The notes beneath the pieces were generated by a model. It did not search any database. It saw nothing but the letters and a program-made list of their open reading frames with translations, and was not told the origin of the DNA. From Algoriphagus sanaruensis (GTDB taxonomy: Bacteria > Bacteroidota > Bacteroidia > Cytophagales > Cyclobacteriaceae): 64,000 bases of DNA. Where the stretch lies: NCBI RefSeq assembly GCF_001593605.1, contig NZ_CP012836.1, forward strand, positions 806,001 to 870,000. The letters are read 5' to 3'. The position numbers were made by a program, and so were the translations under genes. Below are positions 8,889 through 16,545 of this stretch, piece by piece (the first letter of the stretch is position 1; every line of letters starts with the position of its first letter).

Positions 8889-9716
8889 ATGGAGCTTTCA
8901 CCAGAAACAATCAAAACACTTTTAGACCAAGGAATCCAATTAGCCTATAAAATCATCCCAACTCTTATTTATGCGTTACTTTTTTATCTCGTCGGACGCT
9001 TTATTGTCAAAAAACTCCTCAAAGGATTTGAAATCCTTCTGGAAAAGAGGGAGGCAAATCCTTCTCTAAATAGTTTCTTGGTCGGCTTAGTCAAAGCTTT
9101 GCTGTATGTGTCCTTATTCATCGGAGTAGCCACCATATTGGGAGTTCCGATGTCCTCCTTCTTTGCCATTTTGGGTGCGGCAGGATTAGCAATCGGTTTA
9201 GCCTTGCAAGGCTCGCTATCCAATTTTGCTGGAGGTGTATTGATTTTGCTGTTCAAACCATTTAAAGTCGGAGATGTAATCACCGGACAAAATCATACGG
9301 GTACCGTAAGTAAGATAGATATTCTGTACACCCATTTACTTACGTTTGACAATAAGGAAGTCATTATTCCCAATGGCAATTTGGCTAATTCCGATGTCGT
9401 CAATATCACTGCTCAGCCTACCCGGAGGATGGAAATCAATGTAGGAGTTTCGTATGATGCAGATCTGAAAGAAGTAAGGGAGACGATTTTTGAGATTCTA
9501 AAAAATGATCCTCGGGTTCATGAGGATCCAACACCCGTTGTCTGGTTAAATAACTTCGGCGATAGCTCTTTGGATTTAGTGGTTCGTGCCTGGACAAATA
9601 CTGAGGATGTATGGTCGGTTTATTTTGAAACCATGGAAAAAATCAATTCGGCCTTTCGTGAAAAAGATATCGAAATTCCATTTCCTCAACGTGTTTTGTA
9701 CCAAAAACCAAATTAA
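8889..9716 (+). CDS. MscS-family small-conductance mechanosensitive channel
   Basis: 275 residues: three transmembrane helices at about 20-42, 63-85 and 93-112. The pore-lining third helix has the alternating Ala/Gly pattern AAGLAIGLALQGSLSNFAGG, and the cytoplasmic beta domain follows with GDVITGQNHTGTVSKIDILY. The family opens under membrane tension and releases small osmolytes. The gene begins 22 bp after the methyltransferase and may share its transcript, although a link with the polyketide is not implied. A terminator follows 2 bp after the stop. Confidence 0.92.
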   Translation: MELSPETIKTLLDQGIQLAYKIIPTLIYALLFYLVGRFIVKKLLKGFEILLEKREANPSLNSFLVGLVKALLYVSLFIGVATILGVPMSSFFAILGAAGLAIGLALQGSLSNFAGGVLILLFKPFKVGDVITGQNHTGTVSKIDILYTHLLTFDNKEVIIPNGNLANSDVVNITAQPTRRMEINVGVSYDADLKEVRETIFEILKNDPRVHEDPTPVVWLNNFGDSSLDLVVRAWTNTEDVWSVYFETMEKINSAFREKDIEIPFPQRVLYQKPN

Positions 9717-9718
9717 TC

Positions 9719-9743
9719 AAAAGCGGCTCAAGCCGCTTTTTTT
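9719..9743. terminator. Terminator between mscS-like and IYD-like genes
   Basis: Stem AAGCGGC with GCCGCTT (9721-9738, extended by A:T pairs) followed by seven Ts on the plus strand. It overlaps the last bases of the convergent flavoprotein gene. Confidence 0.85.
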
Positions 9744-10422
9744 AGGAATAGCGCACAAGGATCTCGTCAATGGATTTTCGGGTAATATCCGGAACGTAGG
9801 TTTCTTCTTTGGGATAACCCACCGGAAGAAGAAGGTAAGGGCGTTCATTTTCAGGTCGATTCAAGATTTTTCCGAGAAAATTCATTGGGCTGGGCGTATG
9901 CGTGACAGTTGCCAGGCCTGCAAGATGAATGGCCGTAATGAGCATTCCGCATGCTATTCCGACTGATTCATTCACATAATAGTGTTGGGCTTTTTGACCT
10001 TGTTCCCACCCATAAACTTGTTTAAAAACTACGATCAAGTAAGGTGCATCTTCCAAAAATGGTTTTTGCCAATCCGTTGCCAGTGGCTTGAGGTCATTTT
10101 TCCACTCTTCGGACATTCGTGCTGAATAGCTGATTTTTTCCTCTTCTTCCGCTCCTTCTCGAATCTGTTTTTTCAAAATTGGATCAGAAACCAAGCAAAA
10201 TGTCCAAGGTTGCTTGTGGGCTCCGGAGGGTGCTGTTCCGGCAGATTTTATAATTGTTTCTAAAATTTGCTCGGGAATGGGTTTGGTATCAAATTCTCTT
10301 ACAGTTCTTCGTGTGTTCATTTTTTGAAAGAACTCATGACTGACTTTTTCCATTTCCTGCTCGTTCAACTGTTCAGAACGGTAGCGAATATGTGAGAATC
10401 CCCCGATGTTTTTCTTTTCCAT
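9742..10422 (-). CDS. Iodotyrosine deiodinase-like FMN flavoprotein (nitroreductase fold)
   Basis: 226 residues with a nitroreductase fold: RRTVREF at the FMN phosphate end, then AGTAPSGAHKQPWTF. From this point it tracks iodotyrosine deiodinase (IYD) rather than generic nitroreductases. The three residues that close over the halotyrosine zwitterion in animal IYD (Glu-x3-Tyr plus a distal Lys) appear as Glu95, Tyr99 and Lys120 in EEEEKISY and DWQKPFL, and VTHTP carries the Thr that tunes the flavin N5. Bacterial IYD homologues that dehalogenate tyrosines are known, so reductive dehalogenation is a reasonable prediction, though the natural substrate in bacteria is unclear. No signal peptide; cytoplasmic. 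Confidence 0.85.
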   Translation of the reverse strand: MEKKNIGGFSHIRYRSEQLNEQEMEKVSHEFFQKMNTRRTVREFDTKPIPEQILETIIKSAGTAPSGAHKQPWTFCLVSDPILKKQIREGAEEEEKISYSARMSEEWKNDLKPLATDWQKPFLEDAPYLIVVFKQVYGWEQGQKAQHYYVNESVGIACGMLITAIHLAGLATVTHTPSPMNFLGKILNRPENERPYLLLPVGYPKEETYVPDITRKSIDEILVRYS

Positions 10423-10430
10423 AAGGCATA

Positions 10431-10460
10431 AAAAAGGCTATCTCGAAAGATAGCCTTTTC
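10431..10460 (-). terminator. Terminator of the lipoprotein gene
   Basis: Stem AAAGGCTATCT / AGATAGCCTTT with a short loop (10433-10457), followed on the minus strand by a T run. It lies between the lipoprotein stop (10480) and the IYD-like start (10422). Confidence 0.85.
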
Positions 10461-10479
10461 TGTAAATTCAAATGCCTGA

Positions 10480-11307
10480 TTAATCCAAGGTAATCTCCTT
10501 GCTCCCTCCAGGGTAAGTAATCTTGATTACTTTATCGCAGGTCCCACCTCCATAATCTACACCGACAGTAGTAGTCCCATAGGAATACGTCATAGTCCCA
10601 GAACTAGGCACATACACTCCAGTATTCACACAATCTTCTTTGACAATCAAAGCATCAATAATGGTTGCTGTATAGCTTTTGTTATCTCGACTAGTGCCAG
10701 AAGCGGTACCCGTCACCGAGGCTTCATAGCCAGAGGAAGCCAAGCTTACCAGTCGGGTTTGGTCTGTCGTGTACGTGACAAAGGTGTTATCTGGCCAGGT
10801 GATTTTTCCATCCGTGATTTTCACTTTAAGTGACACTTTAGAGTTGATCAAGTCAATGCCGGCATTCGTTAGTGAGCGGGTTCCTTCAATTTTGATTCCG
10901 TTCACTTCATATCCTTGGAATGTGGTGGTCACAGAAGCACCTGGGAAAAGGAAATTGGTTCCGGTGTAGTTCAGAATGATTTTTCCTTTTCGGGTGACGC
11001 CGTTGGATGAGGTACAACCCGCTCCAAAATCTACAATGATCGTTTTGGTAGCAGTATCGTGATCGATACTTGATCCTTCACATAGTTCTGTTGTTTGGGT
11101 AGTTCGAAGTCCCAACCCGCTTGTCTGGATGACATCGAGTAACAAAAAGTCTAAGTCTTCAAACGAAGAGTTAATCACAAATTCATCTTCTACAAGGCTT
11201 AAATCTGGCTCCCCGGCAATAGGGTTAGGATCGTCAGAACAGGCAAAGTTCAAAAGTACGAGCGTTGCTAGCGCTACTGAGGCAAGGTATGATTGAATCG
11301 TTTTCAT
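10480..11307 (-). CDS. Lipoprotein of unknown function
   Basis: 275 residues. A signal peptide ends in the lipobox LNFAC (Cys at about 23), followed by SDD, the acidic residues typical of surface-exposed Bacteroidota lipoproteins. The mature protein is rich in Thr, Ser, Gly and Val with alternating hydrophobics, suggesting beta structure; repeated segments such as GKIILNYTGT and SGTMTYSYGTT look like related strands. Conserved Cys occur near ELCEGSS, GAGCTSS, KEDCVN and GGTCDK. I do not recognise a named domain. A small acidic protein is encoded 29 bp upstream and may be co-transcribed. Confidence 0.75.
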   Translation of the reverse strand: MKTIQSYLASVALATLVLLNFACSDDPNPIAGEPDLSLVEDEFVINSSFEDLDFLLLDVIQTSGLGLRTTQTTELCEGSSIDHDTATKTIIVDFGAGCTSSNGVTRKGKIILNYTGTNFLFPGASVTTTFQGYEVNGIKIEGTRSLTNAGIDLINSKVSLKVKITDGKITWPDNTFVTYTTDQTRLVSLASSGYEASVTGTASGTSRDNKSYTATIIDALIVKEDCVNTGVYVPSSGTMTYSYGTTTVGVDYGGGTCDKVIKITYPGGSKEITLD

Positions 11308-11336
11308 AGTTTGAAATAAAAATGAGAGGATAAAAT

Positions 11337-11507
11337 TTATTTATTCTTAGATGGTTCAGAAGGTTTTGATTTGGTTCGATCACTGACACAGCCAATGTTT
11401 TGGGTCAATGCAATGTCTTTAGGAAGAATTCCAAAATCCTGTGAAAGGTCCCAATCTTCCAATTCGGGGGTTTCCAATTTAGGTCGAGTTGAGGACTTTT
11501 TTTTCAT
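11337..11507 (-). CDS. Small hypothetical protein
   Basis: 56 residues from the ATG at 11507 (a TTG-started version reaches 11534). The N-terminus is basic (MKKKSSTRPK) and the centre acidic, ELEDWDLSQDFGILPKDIAL, followed by one Cys. No signal peptide or membrane segment. Recognition is not possible; the codon usage and same-strand position just before the lipoprotein gene are the only support. It could be spurious. Confidence 0.4.
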   Translation of the reverse strand: MKKKSSTRPKLETPELEDWDLSQDFGILPKDIALTQNIGCVSDRTKSKPSEPSKNK

Positions 11508-11579
11508 AGGACAAAGTTGATTGAGTTTTGGCAATTTGATAGGAACTCGATGAAAAAGTTTAAAATTTTCATGAATTTC

Positions 11580-11587
11580 TATCTTTG
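11580..11587 (+). promoter_or_regulatory. Candidate minus-7 element for the MutS-like gene
   Basis: TATCTTTG matches the Bacteroidota minus-7 consensus TAnnTTTG and ends 3 bp before the ATG at 11591, which would make the transcript leaderless or nearly so. No good minus-33 TTG is seen. Confidence 0.45.
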
Positions 11588-11590
11588 ATC

Positions 11591-13363
11591 ATGCAATCAT
11601 TCGATTTTAATTCTCAAGGATTAGACCAAAAGCTACTCAAAATACGAAGGCAGAGTATTCAAGTTTCATTGATTCGAATCTTGGTATTTTTCACCTTGGG
11701 TGCTGTAGCAATTTTAGGGGTTTCTGAGCATCCTTTTTGGTTGATTCTAGCAGCAGCAATTGGGATTTTATTCGTTCGACTCATCCAGCGATATACTTTT
11801 TTAAAAGATCAAGAGGCGATCTACAATAAGTTGGATCAAATCCTTCGAGAGCGAAAAAATCGAATTGATCGGCAGCTGACGGGATTGGATACCGGCATGG
11901 AGTTTATGGAAAAGGAGCACCCTTTTTCAGGAGATTTAGATCTTTTTGGTTTGCATTCCTTCTTCCAATTGCTCAATCATACCGGAACTGCGGAGGGGAA
12001 GAGTCTTTTGGCATCTGCCATGAAAGCTCCGTTTGATTTTAGAACAATTGCTGAAAGACAACTTGCAGTCAAAGATCTAGCAGGCCGGCCTTCATTTTTG
12101 GAGGCCATGGAAGCAGTGTCGAGATCCTTTCCCCTTTCTGCTTTGGATCGGATCAAGTGGGAGGCATGGCTTAAAAAAATAGAACCCAAGTCCGTCTTAT
12201 TTCAAGTTTTGGCTGTTGTAGGGCCTTTGGGTGGAGTTCTTATTTCAGTTGGTCTATATGCGGAATGGATTCCCCAGTGGATGCTGGGATTATGGATATT
12301 GCTTGGGGCAGGGTTTTTATCCAGGATATTCCAGCCCTTGAAAAATGCAGCTGAATCGATTCCAGTGGCCTCTCATCTCAAATCCTGGAGGTTAAGAGCG
12401 CAATTAATTGAGCAGGAGAAATTTTCATCAGAAAGATTAATAGCCGAGCAGGAAAAGCTCGGGAAGGAATCTCAAAAAAGCTCAGAGTTATTAAATGATC
12501 TCGATCGACTTGGGCTTTGGGTTCAAAATCGAATCAATTTGCTCTACATTCCTTTGAATCTGATTTTTTGGTTAGACTTTTTGATTTACTTCAGATTGGT
12601 TAAGTGGAAATCAAAAGTTGGGGATTCGCTAGGTCAGCTTCCCCATCATCTCGATCACTGGGAGGTTTGGATTTCATTGGGCGGATTTGAATATGAGCTT
12701 GGTGGCAAAGGAGAGGTAATCCTAGATCAGGAGAAAATGCTCAGTGGAACCAAAGTTTCTCATCCCTTACTCCTCCCTCAAAAAGCGATTGCGAATTCCT
12801 TGAGTTTTAATGCTGAAAAAAGGCTCGTCCTACTCACAGGTGCCAATATGAGCGGAAAGACGACATTTATGCGCACCCTAGGCATTAACTGCGTTTTGGT
12901 CAATTTGGGACTGAGTCCTTATGCAGAATCGATCACTTTTGGGGATTTTCAATTGTTTACAAGCATGCGAAATACTGACAATCTCGGTGAAAGCGTAAGC
13001 TCATTTTATGCCGAACTGAGTCGAATTCGTCGATTAATTGATCGAGTTGAATCTGGTGAGACTATATTTTTCCTGTTAGATGAGATCCTCAAAGGAACCA
13101 ATACCGAGGATCGTATTTCTGGATCCAAGGCATTGATTCAGCAGATTCTTCAAACACCAGGATTTGGAATCATCAGTACGCATGATATTGAGCTATCTGA
13201 ATTGGGGAAAAGTGAGGGGCTTGTCCATAATTTTTCTTTTCACTCCCAAATCAGTGATGAGTTCATTCATTTTGATTACTTCCTGAAAGAGGGACCTTGT
13301 CCGAGTTTTAATGCTCATAAATTGATGGAATTGATGGGGATTAGGTTTAAGCCCAAGGCCTAG
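11591..13363 (+). CDS. Membrane-anchored MutS-like ATPase
   Basis: 590 residues from the ATG at 11591. Two N-terminal hydrophobic helices (about 26-43 and 45-61) and a second pair at about 208-245 mark it as membrane-associated. The C-terminal half is a MutS-type ABC ATPase: Walker A GANMSGKTT (about 417-425), the STRNTD-like region MRNTDNLGESVSSFYAEL, and Walker B FFLLDEILKGTNTEDR. The mismatch-recognition and connector domains of true MutS are absent, although MutS core and lever features (about 110-380) are retained. Such proteins are frequent in Bacteroidota and of unknown role; I would not call it a mismatch-repair enzyme. It precedes purKE with a 48-bp gap. Confidence 0.82.
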   Translation: MQSFDFNSQGLDQKLLKIRRQSIQVSLIRILVFFTLGAVAILGVSEHPFWLILAAAIGILFVRLIQRYTFLKDQEAIYNKLDQILRERKNRIDRQLTGLDTGMEFMEKEHPFSGDLDLFGLHSFFQLLNHTGTAEGKSLLASAMKAPFDFRTIAERQLAVKDLAGRPSFLEAMEAVSRSFPLSALDRIKWEAWLKKIEPKSVLFQVLAVVGPLGGVLISVGLYAEWIPQWMLGLWILLGAGFLSRIFQPLKNAAESIPVASHLKSWRLRAQLIEQEKFSSERLIAEQEKLGKESQKSSELLNDLDRLGLWVQNRINLLYIPLNLIFWLDFLIYFRLVKWKSKVGDSLGQLPHHLDHWEVWISLGGFEYELGGKGEVILDQEKMLSGTKVSHPLLLPQKAIANSLSFNAEKRLVLLTGANMSGKTTFMRTLGINCVLVNLGLSPYAESITFGDFQLFTSMRNTDNLGESVSSFYAELSRIRRLIDRVESGETIFFLLDEILKGTNTEDRISGSKALIQQILQTPGFGIISTHDIELSELGKSEGLVHNFSFHSQISDEFIHFDYFLKEGPCPSFNAHKLMELMGIRFKPKA

Positions 13364-13411
13364 GGTTTTTCCTTCGGCCTTTATCTTGTACTTTTACATA
13401 CCAATCAAGCC

Positions 13412-14557
13412 ATGACAACGAACACTTCTTCTCAGATTCTTGGTGTCCTAGGCGGAGGACAGCTCGGCCGCATGCTGATTCAGTCAGCGATCAATTACAA
13501 CCAAGACATTCATATTCTCGATCCTGACCCGAATGCTCCTTGCAAGGATATTGCGCAGCATTTCCAAGTTGGTTCCTTAAAGGATTTTGACACGGTTTAT
13601 TCGTTTGGGAAAAGCTGTGATGTACTTACCGTAGAAATTGAAGCAGTAAATACCGATGCGCTTCACAAGCTTGCAGATGAGGGAAAAAAAGTATTTCCAC
13701 AGCCTCATATTCTGAAATTAATTCAGGATAAGCGTGAACAAAAGCAGTTTTATGCGCAGAATGGGATTCCTACTGCGGATTTTATCCTTACTGAGAACAA
13801 GGCAGATGTTATTTCAAAAGCTTCTTTTTTGCCTGCTGTAAATAAGTTGGGGAAAGAGGGCTATGATGGACGTGGGGTTCAGATTTTGAGAAGAGAGGCC
13901 GATTTGGATCAGGCTTTTGATGCGCCCGGATTGCTTGAAAAACTGATTGATTTTGACAAGGAAATCGCTGTCACCGTTGCCCGTAATGAAAACGGAGACC
14001 TAATCGCCTACCCTGCCGTTGAATGTGCTTTTCATCCTACTGCCAATCTGGTTGAATTTCTTTTTGCGCCAGCTGAAATTTCTGCTGAAGTAGAAGCCAA
14101 GGCCCAGGAAATTGCCAAGGAAGTGATTTTAAAACTAGATATGGTTGGAATCTTGGCGGTGGAAATGTTCGTTACCAAAACGGGCGAAGTCCTGGTCAAT
14201 GAAATCGCACCTCGTCCGCACAATAGCGGCCACCATACCATCGAAGCCAACTTTACTTCTCAATTTGAGCAGCATCTGCGCTCCGTGATGAACTGGCCCC
14301 TAGGCAATCCCGACCTGAGATGTCCGGCCGCGATGATTAACCTGCTTGGCGAAGACGGATTTTCTGGCCCTGCGATCGTTGAGGGAAAAGAAGAAGCCAT
14401 GGCAGAAAAGGGAGTATACATTCATTTGTATGGAAAAAAACTAACCAAGCCTTTCCGCAAAATGGGCCACGTGACCATTTTGGATGAAAATGTGGAAAGC
14501 CTTAAAGCCCGAGCACACCGTATTAAAGAACTGATCAAAATAAAATCAAACGCATGA
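13412..14557 (+). CDS. purK: 5-(carboxyamino)imidazole ribonucleotide synthase PurK
   Basis: 381 residues of the ATP-grasp fold. The N-terminal GVLGGGQLGRML (about 11-22), PQPHILKLIQDKREQK and the ATP-binding GYDGRGVQ, together with the metal/nucleotide-binding EIAPRPHNSGHHT, are PurK signatures. It uses ATP and bicarbonate to carboxylate AIR to N5-CAIR in de novo purine synthesis. Its stop overlaps the purE start by ATGA, so the two enzymes of this bypass are translationally coupled. Confidence 0.97.
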   Translation: MTTNTSSQILGVLGGGQLGRMLIQSAINYNQDIHILDPDPNAPCKDIAQHFQVGSLKDFDTVYSFGKSCDVLTVEIEAVNTDALHKLADEGKKVFPQPHILKLIQDKREQKQFYAQNGIPTADFILTENKADVISKASFLPAVNKLGKEGYDGRGVQILRREADLDQAFDAPGLLEKLIDFDKEIAVTVARNENGDLIAYPAVECAFHPTANLVEFLFAPAEISAEVEAKAQEIAKEVILKLDMVGILAVEMFVTKTGEVLVNEIAPRPHNSGHHTIEANFTSQFEQHLRSVMNWPLGNPDLRCPAAMINLLGEDGFSGPAIVEGKEEAMAEKGVYIHLYGKKLTKPFRKMGHVTILDENVESLKARAHRIKELIKIKSNA

Positions 14558-15069
14558 ACCCACAGGTAGGAATCATCATGGGAAGTCAATCTGACCTCCC
14601 AATCATGGCAGAAGCCGCTCAATTTTTGGAAGAATTGGGAATTGCATACGAGCTCACTGTGGTATCTGCTCACCGAACTCCTCAGCGAATGATCGACTAT
14701 GCAGGTTCGGCCCGCGAGCGTGGAGTAAAAGTGATCGTGGCAGGTGCCGGTGGTGCTGCTCATTTGCCTGGGATGGTCGCTTCCTTGACCAGCTTACCAG
14801 TCATCGGAGTCCCAGTGAAAAGCTCCAACTCGATCGATGGTTGGGACAGTATTTTATCTATTCTCCAAATGCCAAGTGGGATTCCGGTAGCCACAGTAGC
14901 ACTCAATGGAGGGAAAAACGCAGGGATCTTAGCCGCTTCTATCGTGGGGGCTTACGATGCTGAGATCGGGAAAAAGATGGATGCTTTCAAGACTGGCCTT
15001 CGTGAAAAAGTAGAAGAATCTGCTGCTCAACTAGAGGAAAAGGGCTGGAAAGCGGTGTTGAAGAAATGA
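14554..15069 (+). CDS. purE: N5-CAIR mutase PurE
   Basis: 171 residues. MGSQSDLPIM (about 8-17), SAHRTPQRM, AGAGGAAHLPGM and the SSNSIDGWDSILSI segment define class I PurE, which moves the carboxyl group from N5-CAIR to CAIR. Cytoplasmic octamer in the family. Start at 14554 overlaps the purK stop. A 49-residue membrane protein follows 29 bp after the stop and is probably part of the same transcript. Confidence 0.97.
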   Translation: MNPQVGIIMGSQSDLPIMAEAAQFLEELGIAYELTVVSAHRTPQRMIDYAGSARERGVKVIVAGAGGAAHLPGMVASLTSLPVIGVPVKSSNSIDGWDSILSILQMPSGIPVATVALNGGKNAGILAASIVGAYDAEIGKKMDAFKTGLREKVEESAAQLEEKGWKAVLKK

Positions 15070-15098
15070 TCAATATTCAATAACCCATACTCCACCCC

Positions 15099-15248
15099 AT
15101 GAACTGGAATAAACCTATCAAATTCAAATTCGGTGGTGAAGATTGGGAAATGCCCCTTTCTACGCTACTTCTATTGGTATTTTTGACGATTGTGTTAATG
15201 TTAGGAGGTGCCTGGCTGGGATTCCAGTTTGGAGCAGGAAAGCTGTAA
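15099..15248 (+). CDS. 49-residue single-pass membrane protein downstream of purE
   Basis: Reading from the ATG at 15099 gives MNWNKPIKFKFGGEDWEMPL, then a clear hydrophobic helix (about residues 22-44, rich in L, V, F and G, ending LGFQFGAG), then KL and TAA at 15246. The polar, amphipathic N-terminus followed by one helix suggests a small inner-membrane protein. It lies 29 bp after purE in the same direction and before the first palindrome of the Fic array, which can act as its terminator. I do not know a family name; function unknown. Confidence 0.65.
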   Translation: MNWNKPIKFKFGGEDWEMPLSTLLLLVFLTIVLMLGGAWLGFQFGAGKL

Positions 15249-15306
15249 TAAATTCGAAAATTCTAACTTGAGCCGATTAGCAACCCTAATCGGCTCTTAT
15301 TTTTTA

Positions 15307-15314
15307 TAATTTTG
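15307..15314 (+). promoter_or_regulatory. Minus-7 element of array unit 2
   Basis: TAATTTTG matches TAnnTTTG exactly, and its last base is the first base of palindrome 2. It is offset by exactly 44 bp from the equivalent element of unit 3. Confidence 0.6.
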
Positions 15315-15350
15315 AGCCGAATAATAAGTCTATTCGGCTCAAAAAATCAA

Positions 15351-15358
15351 TATATTTG
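15351..15358 (+). promoter_or_regulatory. Minus-7 element of the Fic promoter (array unit 3)
   Basis: TATATTTG matches TAnnTTTG exactly and overlaps the first base of palindrome 3; the transcription start would fall inside that palindrome, about 20-25 bp before the ATG. A minus-33-like TTCGG lies in palindrome 2. Confidence 0.65.
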
Positions 15359-15384
15359 AGCCGAATAAGAATCTTAATCGGCTC

Positions 15385-16491
15385 ATGAGCTACAATTGGC
15401 AACAGACAGGATGGCCGAAATTTCAGTTTACCCCAGGATTGATCGATGATATTCAGCTCAAATTTTTATTGAAGTCTGGTAAATCCAACGGGCAGTATGC
15501 TGGAGTTTCTTCCGAGAAGAAAGACCAACTTCTTGTGGATATTCTGTTGTCTGAAGCAATCAAGACTTCCGAGATCGAGGGAGAATTCCTTAGCCGAGTC
15601 GATGTGATGTCTTCGATCAAGAAGAATCTCGGCATTCACGAGGAGCAGCCTCGATTGGTCAAAGATCAACGTGCCAAAGGCATTGCCAAACTGATGGTTG
15701 CAGTTCGCCAATCTTGGAAAGATCTACTCACGGATTCCTACCTTTTTTCATGGCATGAGATGCTGATGGAAGGCAATCGCTACATCCAAGCCGGCAAATG
15801 GCGAAGTGGCATGGAACCGATGCAGGTCGTTTCTGGTGCGATGGGAAAAGAAGTGATTCATTTTGAAGCACCACCATCTAGCCAAGTTTCTAGCGAAATG
15901 GATCGCTTTATCACTTGGTTTAATGCGACTGCGCCGGGGGGAGTCACCCAAATTCTTAACCCTATTTTACGTTCAGCATTGGTGCATCTGTACTTTGAGA
16001 GCATTCATCCCTTTGAGGATGGGAACGGACGAATCGGGCGAGCTTTGGCTGAGAAAGCCTTGCATCAAGGTCTGGATCAGCCGATTTTGATCAGTTTGTC
16101 TGAAGTTATTGAAGCAGATCGCAATCGCTATTATGAGCAACTCAAGCAAGCGCAACGTACGCTTCAGGTGGACGAATGGCTGCTTTATTTTGCCGATGTA
16201 GTCTTGAAGGCTCAAGAAAAAGTGGAAGAGTTGATTGAGTTTTCTCTAAAGAAGTCCCTTCTTTTTGACTCTTTCCGAAACCAGTTAAATGAGCGCGAAC
16301 TAAAGACACTTACCCGAATGCTAGAGGAAGGTCCCGATGGATTTCAGGGAGGGATGAATGCTAAAAAATACATGTCTTTGACAGGTTCTTCCAAAGCTAC
16401 TGCCACTCGAGACTTACAGCATTTGCGGGATTTGGGGATTTTTGTGCCGGAGGGAGGAGGGCGAAGTGTGCGGTATCAGATAAATTTATAA
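15385..16491 (+). CDS. Class II Fic-domain AMPylator with DUF4172 and winged-helix domains
   Basis: 368 residues in three parts. The N-terminal DUF4172 region opens with YNWQQTGWPKF. It carries the inhibitory helix motif TSEIEG (Thr61 to Glu65-Gly66), the class II arrangement in which the glutamate blocks ATP. The Fic core has the complete active-site motif HPFEDGNGRIGR (His208 to Arg219), so nucleotidyl transfer, normally AMP to a hydroxyl of a target protein, is expected once inhibition is relieved. The C-terminal 65 residues (KKYMSLTGSSKATATRDLQH) look like a winged helix-turn-helix that could bind DNA. Three palindromes lie directly upstream, which suggests autoregulation. No antitoxin gene is adjacent; inhibition is built in. 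Confidence 0.9.
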   Translation: MSYNWQQTGWPKFQFTPGLIDDIQLKFLLKSGKSNGQYAGVSSEKKDQLLVDILLSEAIKTSEIEGEFLSRVDVMSSIKKNLGIHEEQPRLVKDQRAKGIAKLMVAVRQSWKDLLTDSYLFSWHEMLMEGNRYIQAGKWRSGMEPMQVVSGAMGKEVIHFEAPPSSQVSSEMDRFITWFNATAPGGVTQILNPILRSALVHLYFESIHPFEDGNGRIGRALAEKALHQGLDQPILISLSEVIEADRNRYYEQLKQAQRTLQVDEWLLYFADVVLKAQEKVEELIEFSLKKSLLFDSFRNQLNERELKTLTRMLEEGPDGFQGGMNAKKYMSLTGSSKATATRDLQHLRDLGIFVPEGGGRSVRYQINL

Positions 16492-16505
16492 TCCAAAAAC
16501 AAAAC

Positions 16506-16532
16506 CCTCCAAGGGACTTTAGCCCTTGGAGG
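16506..16532 (+). repeat. CCTCCAAGGG palindromic element
   Basis: A perfect 10-bp stem (16506-16515 with 16523-16532) and 7-nt loop, 14 bp after the Fic stop. It may act as its terminator, although no T run follows on the plus strand. A second copy occurs at 63956-63981, so this is a dispersed palindromic repeat. Confidence 0.75.
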
Positions 16533-16545
16533 AGATAAAAATTCC

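Larger units (their letters stand above)
15270..15384 (+). repeat. Three 27-bp palindromes at 44-bp period (Fic operator array)
   Basis: Sites at 15270-15296, 15314-15340 and 15358-15384 are each 27 bp long and begin GAGCCGA and end TCGGCTC. Arms are perfect for 10-11 bp in the first two; in the third they match 11 of 12. The centres (15283, 15327, 15371) are exactly 44 bp apart, and the AT-rich 17-bp spacers contain canonical minus-7 elements ending on the first base of sites 2 and 3. The last palindrome ends one base before the Fic start codon. The first, followed by a T-rich spacer, may also terminate the purE transcript. A tandemly duplicated promoter-operator is the simplest reading. Confidence 0.88.

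Noticed and set aside
11591..13363. Calling the MutS-like gene mutS or mutS2
   Set aside because: It lacks the mismatch-recognition domain, lacks the Smr domain of MutS2, and has membrane segments.
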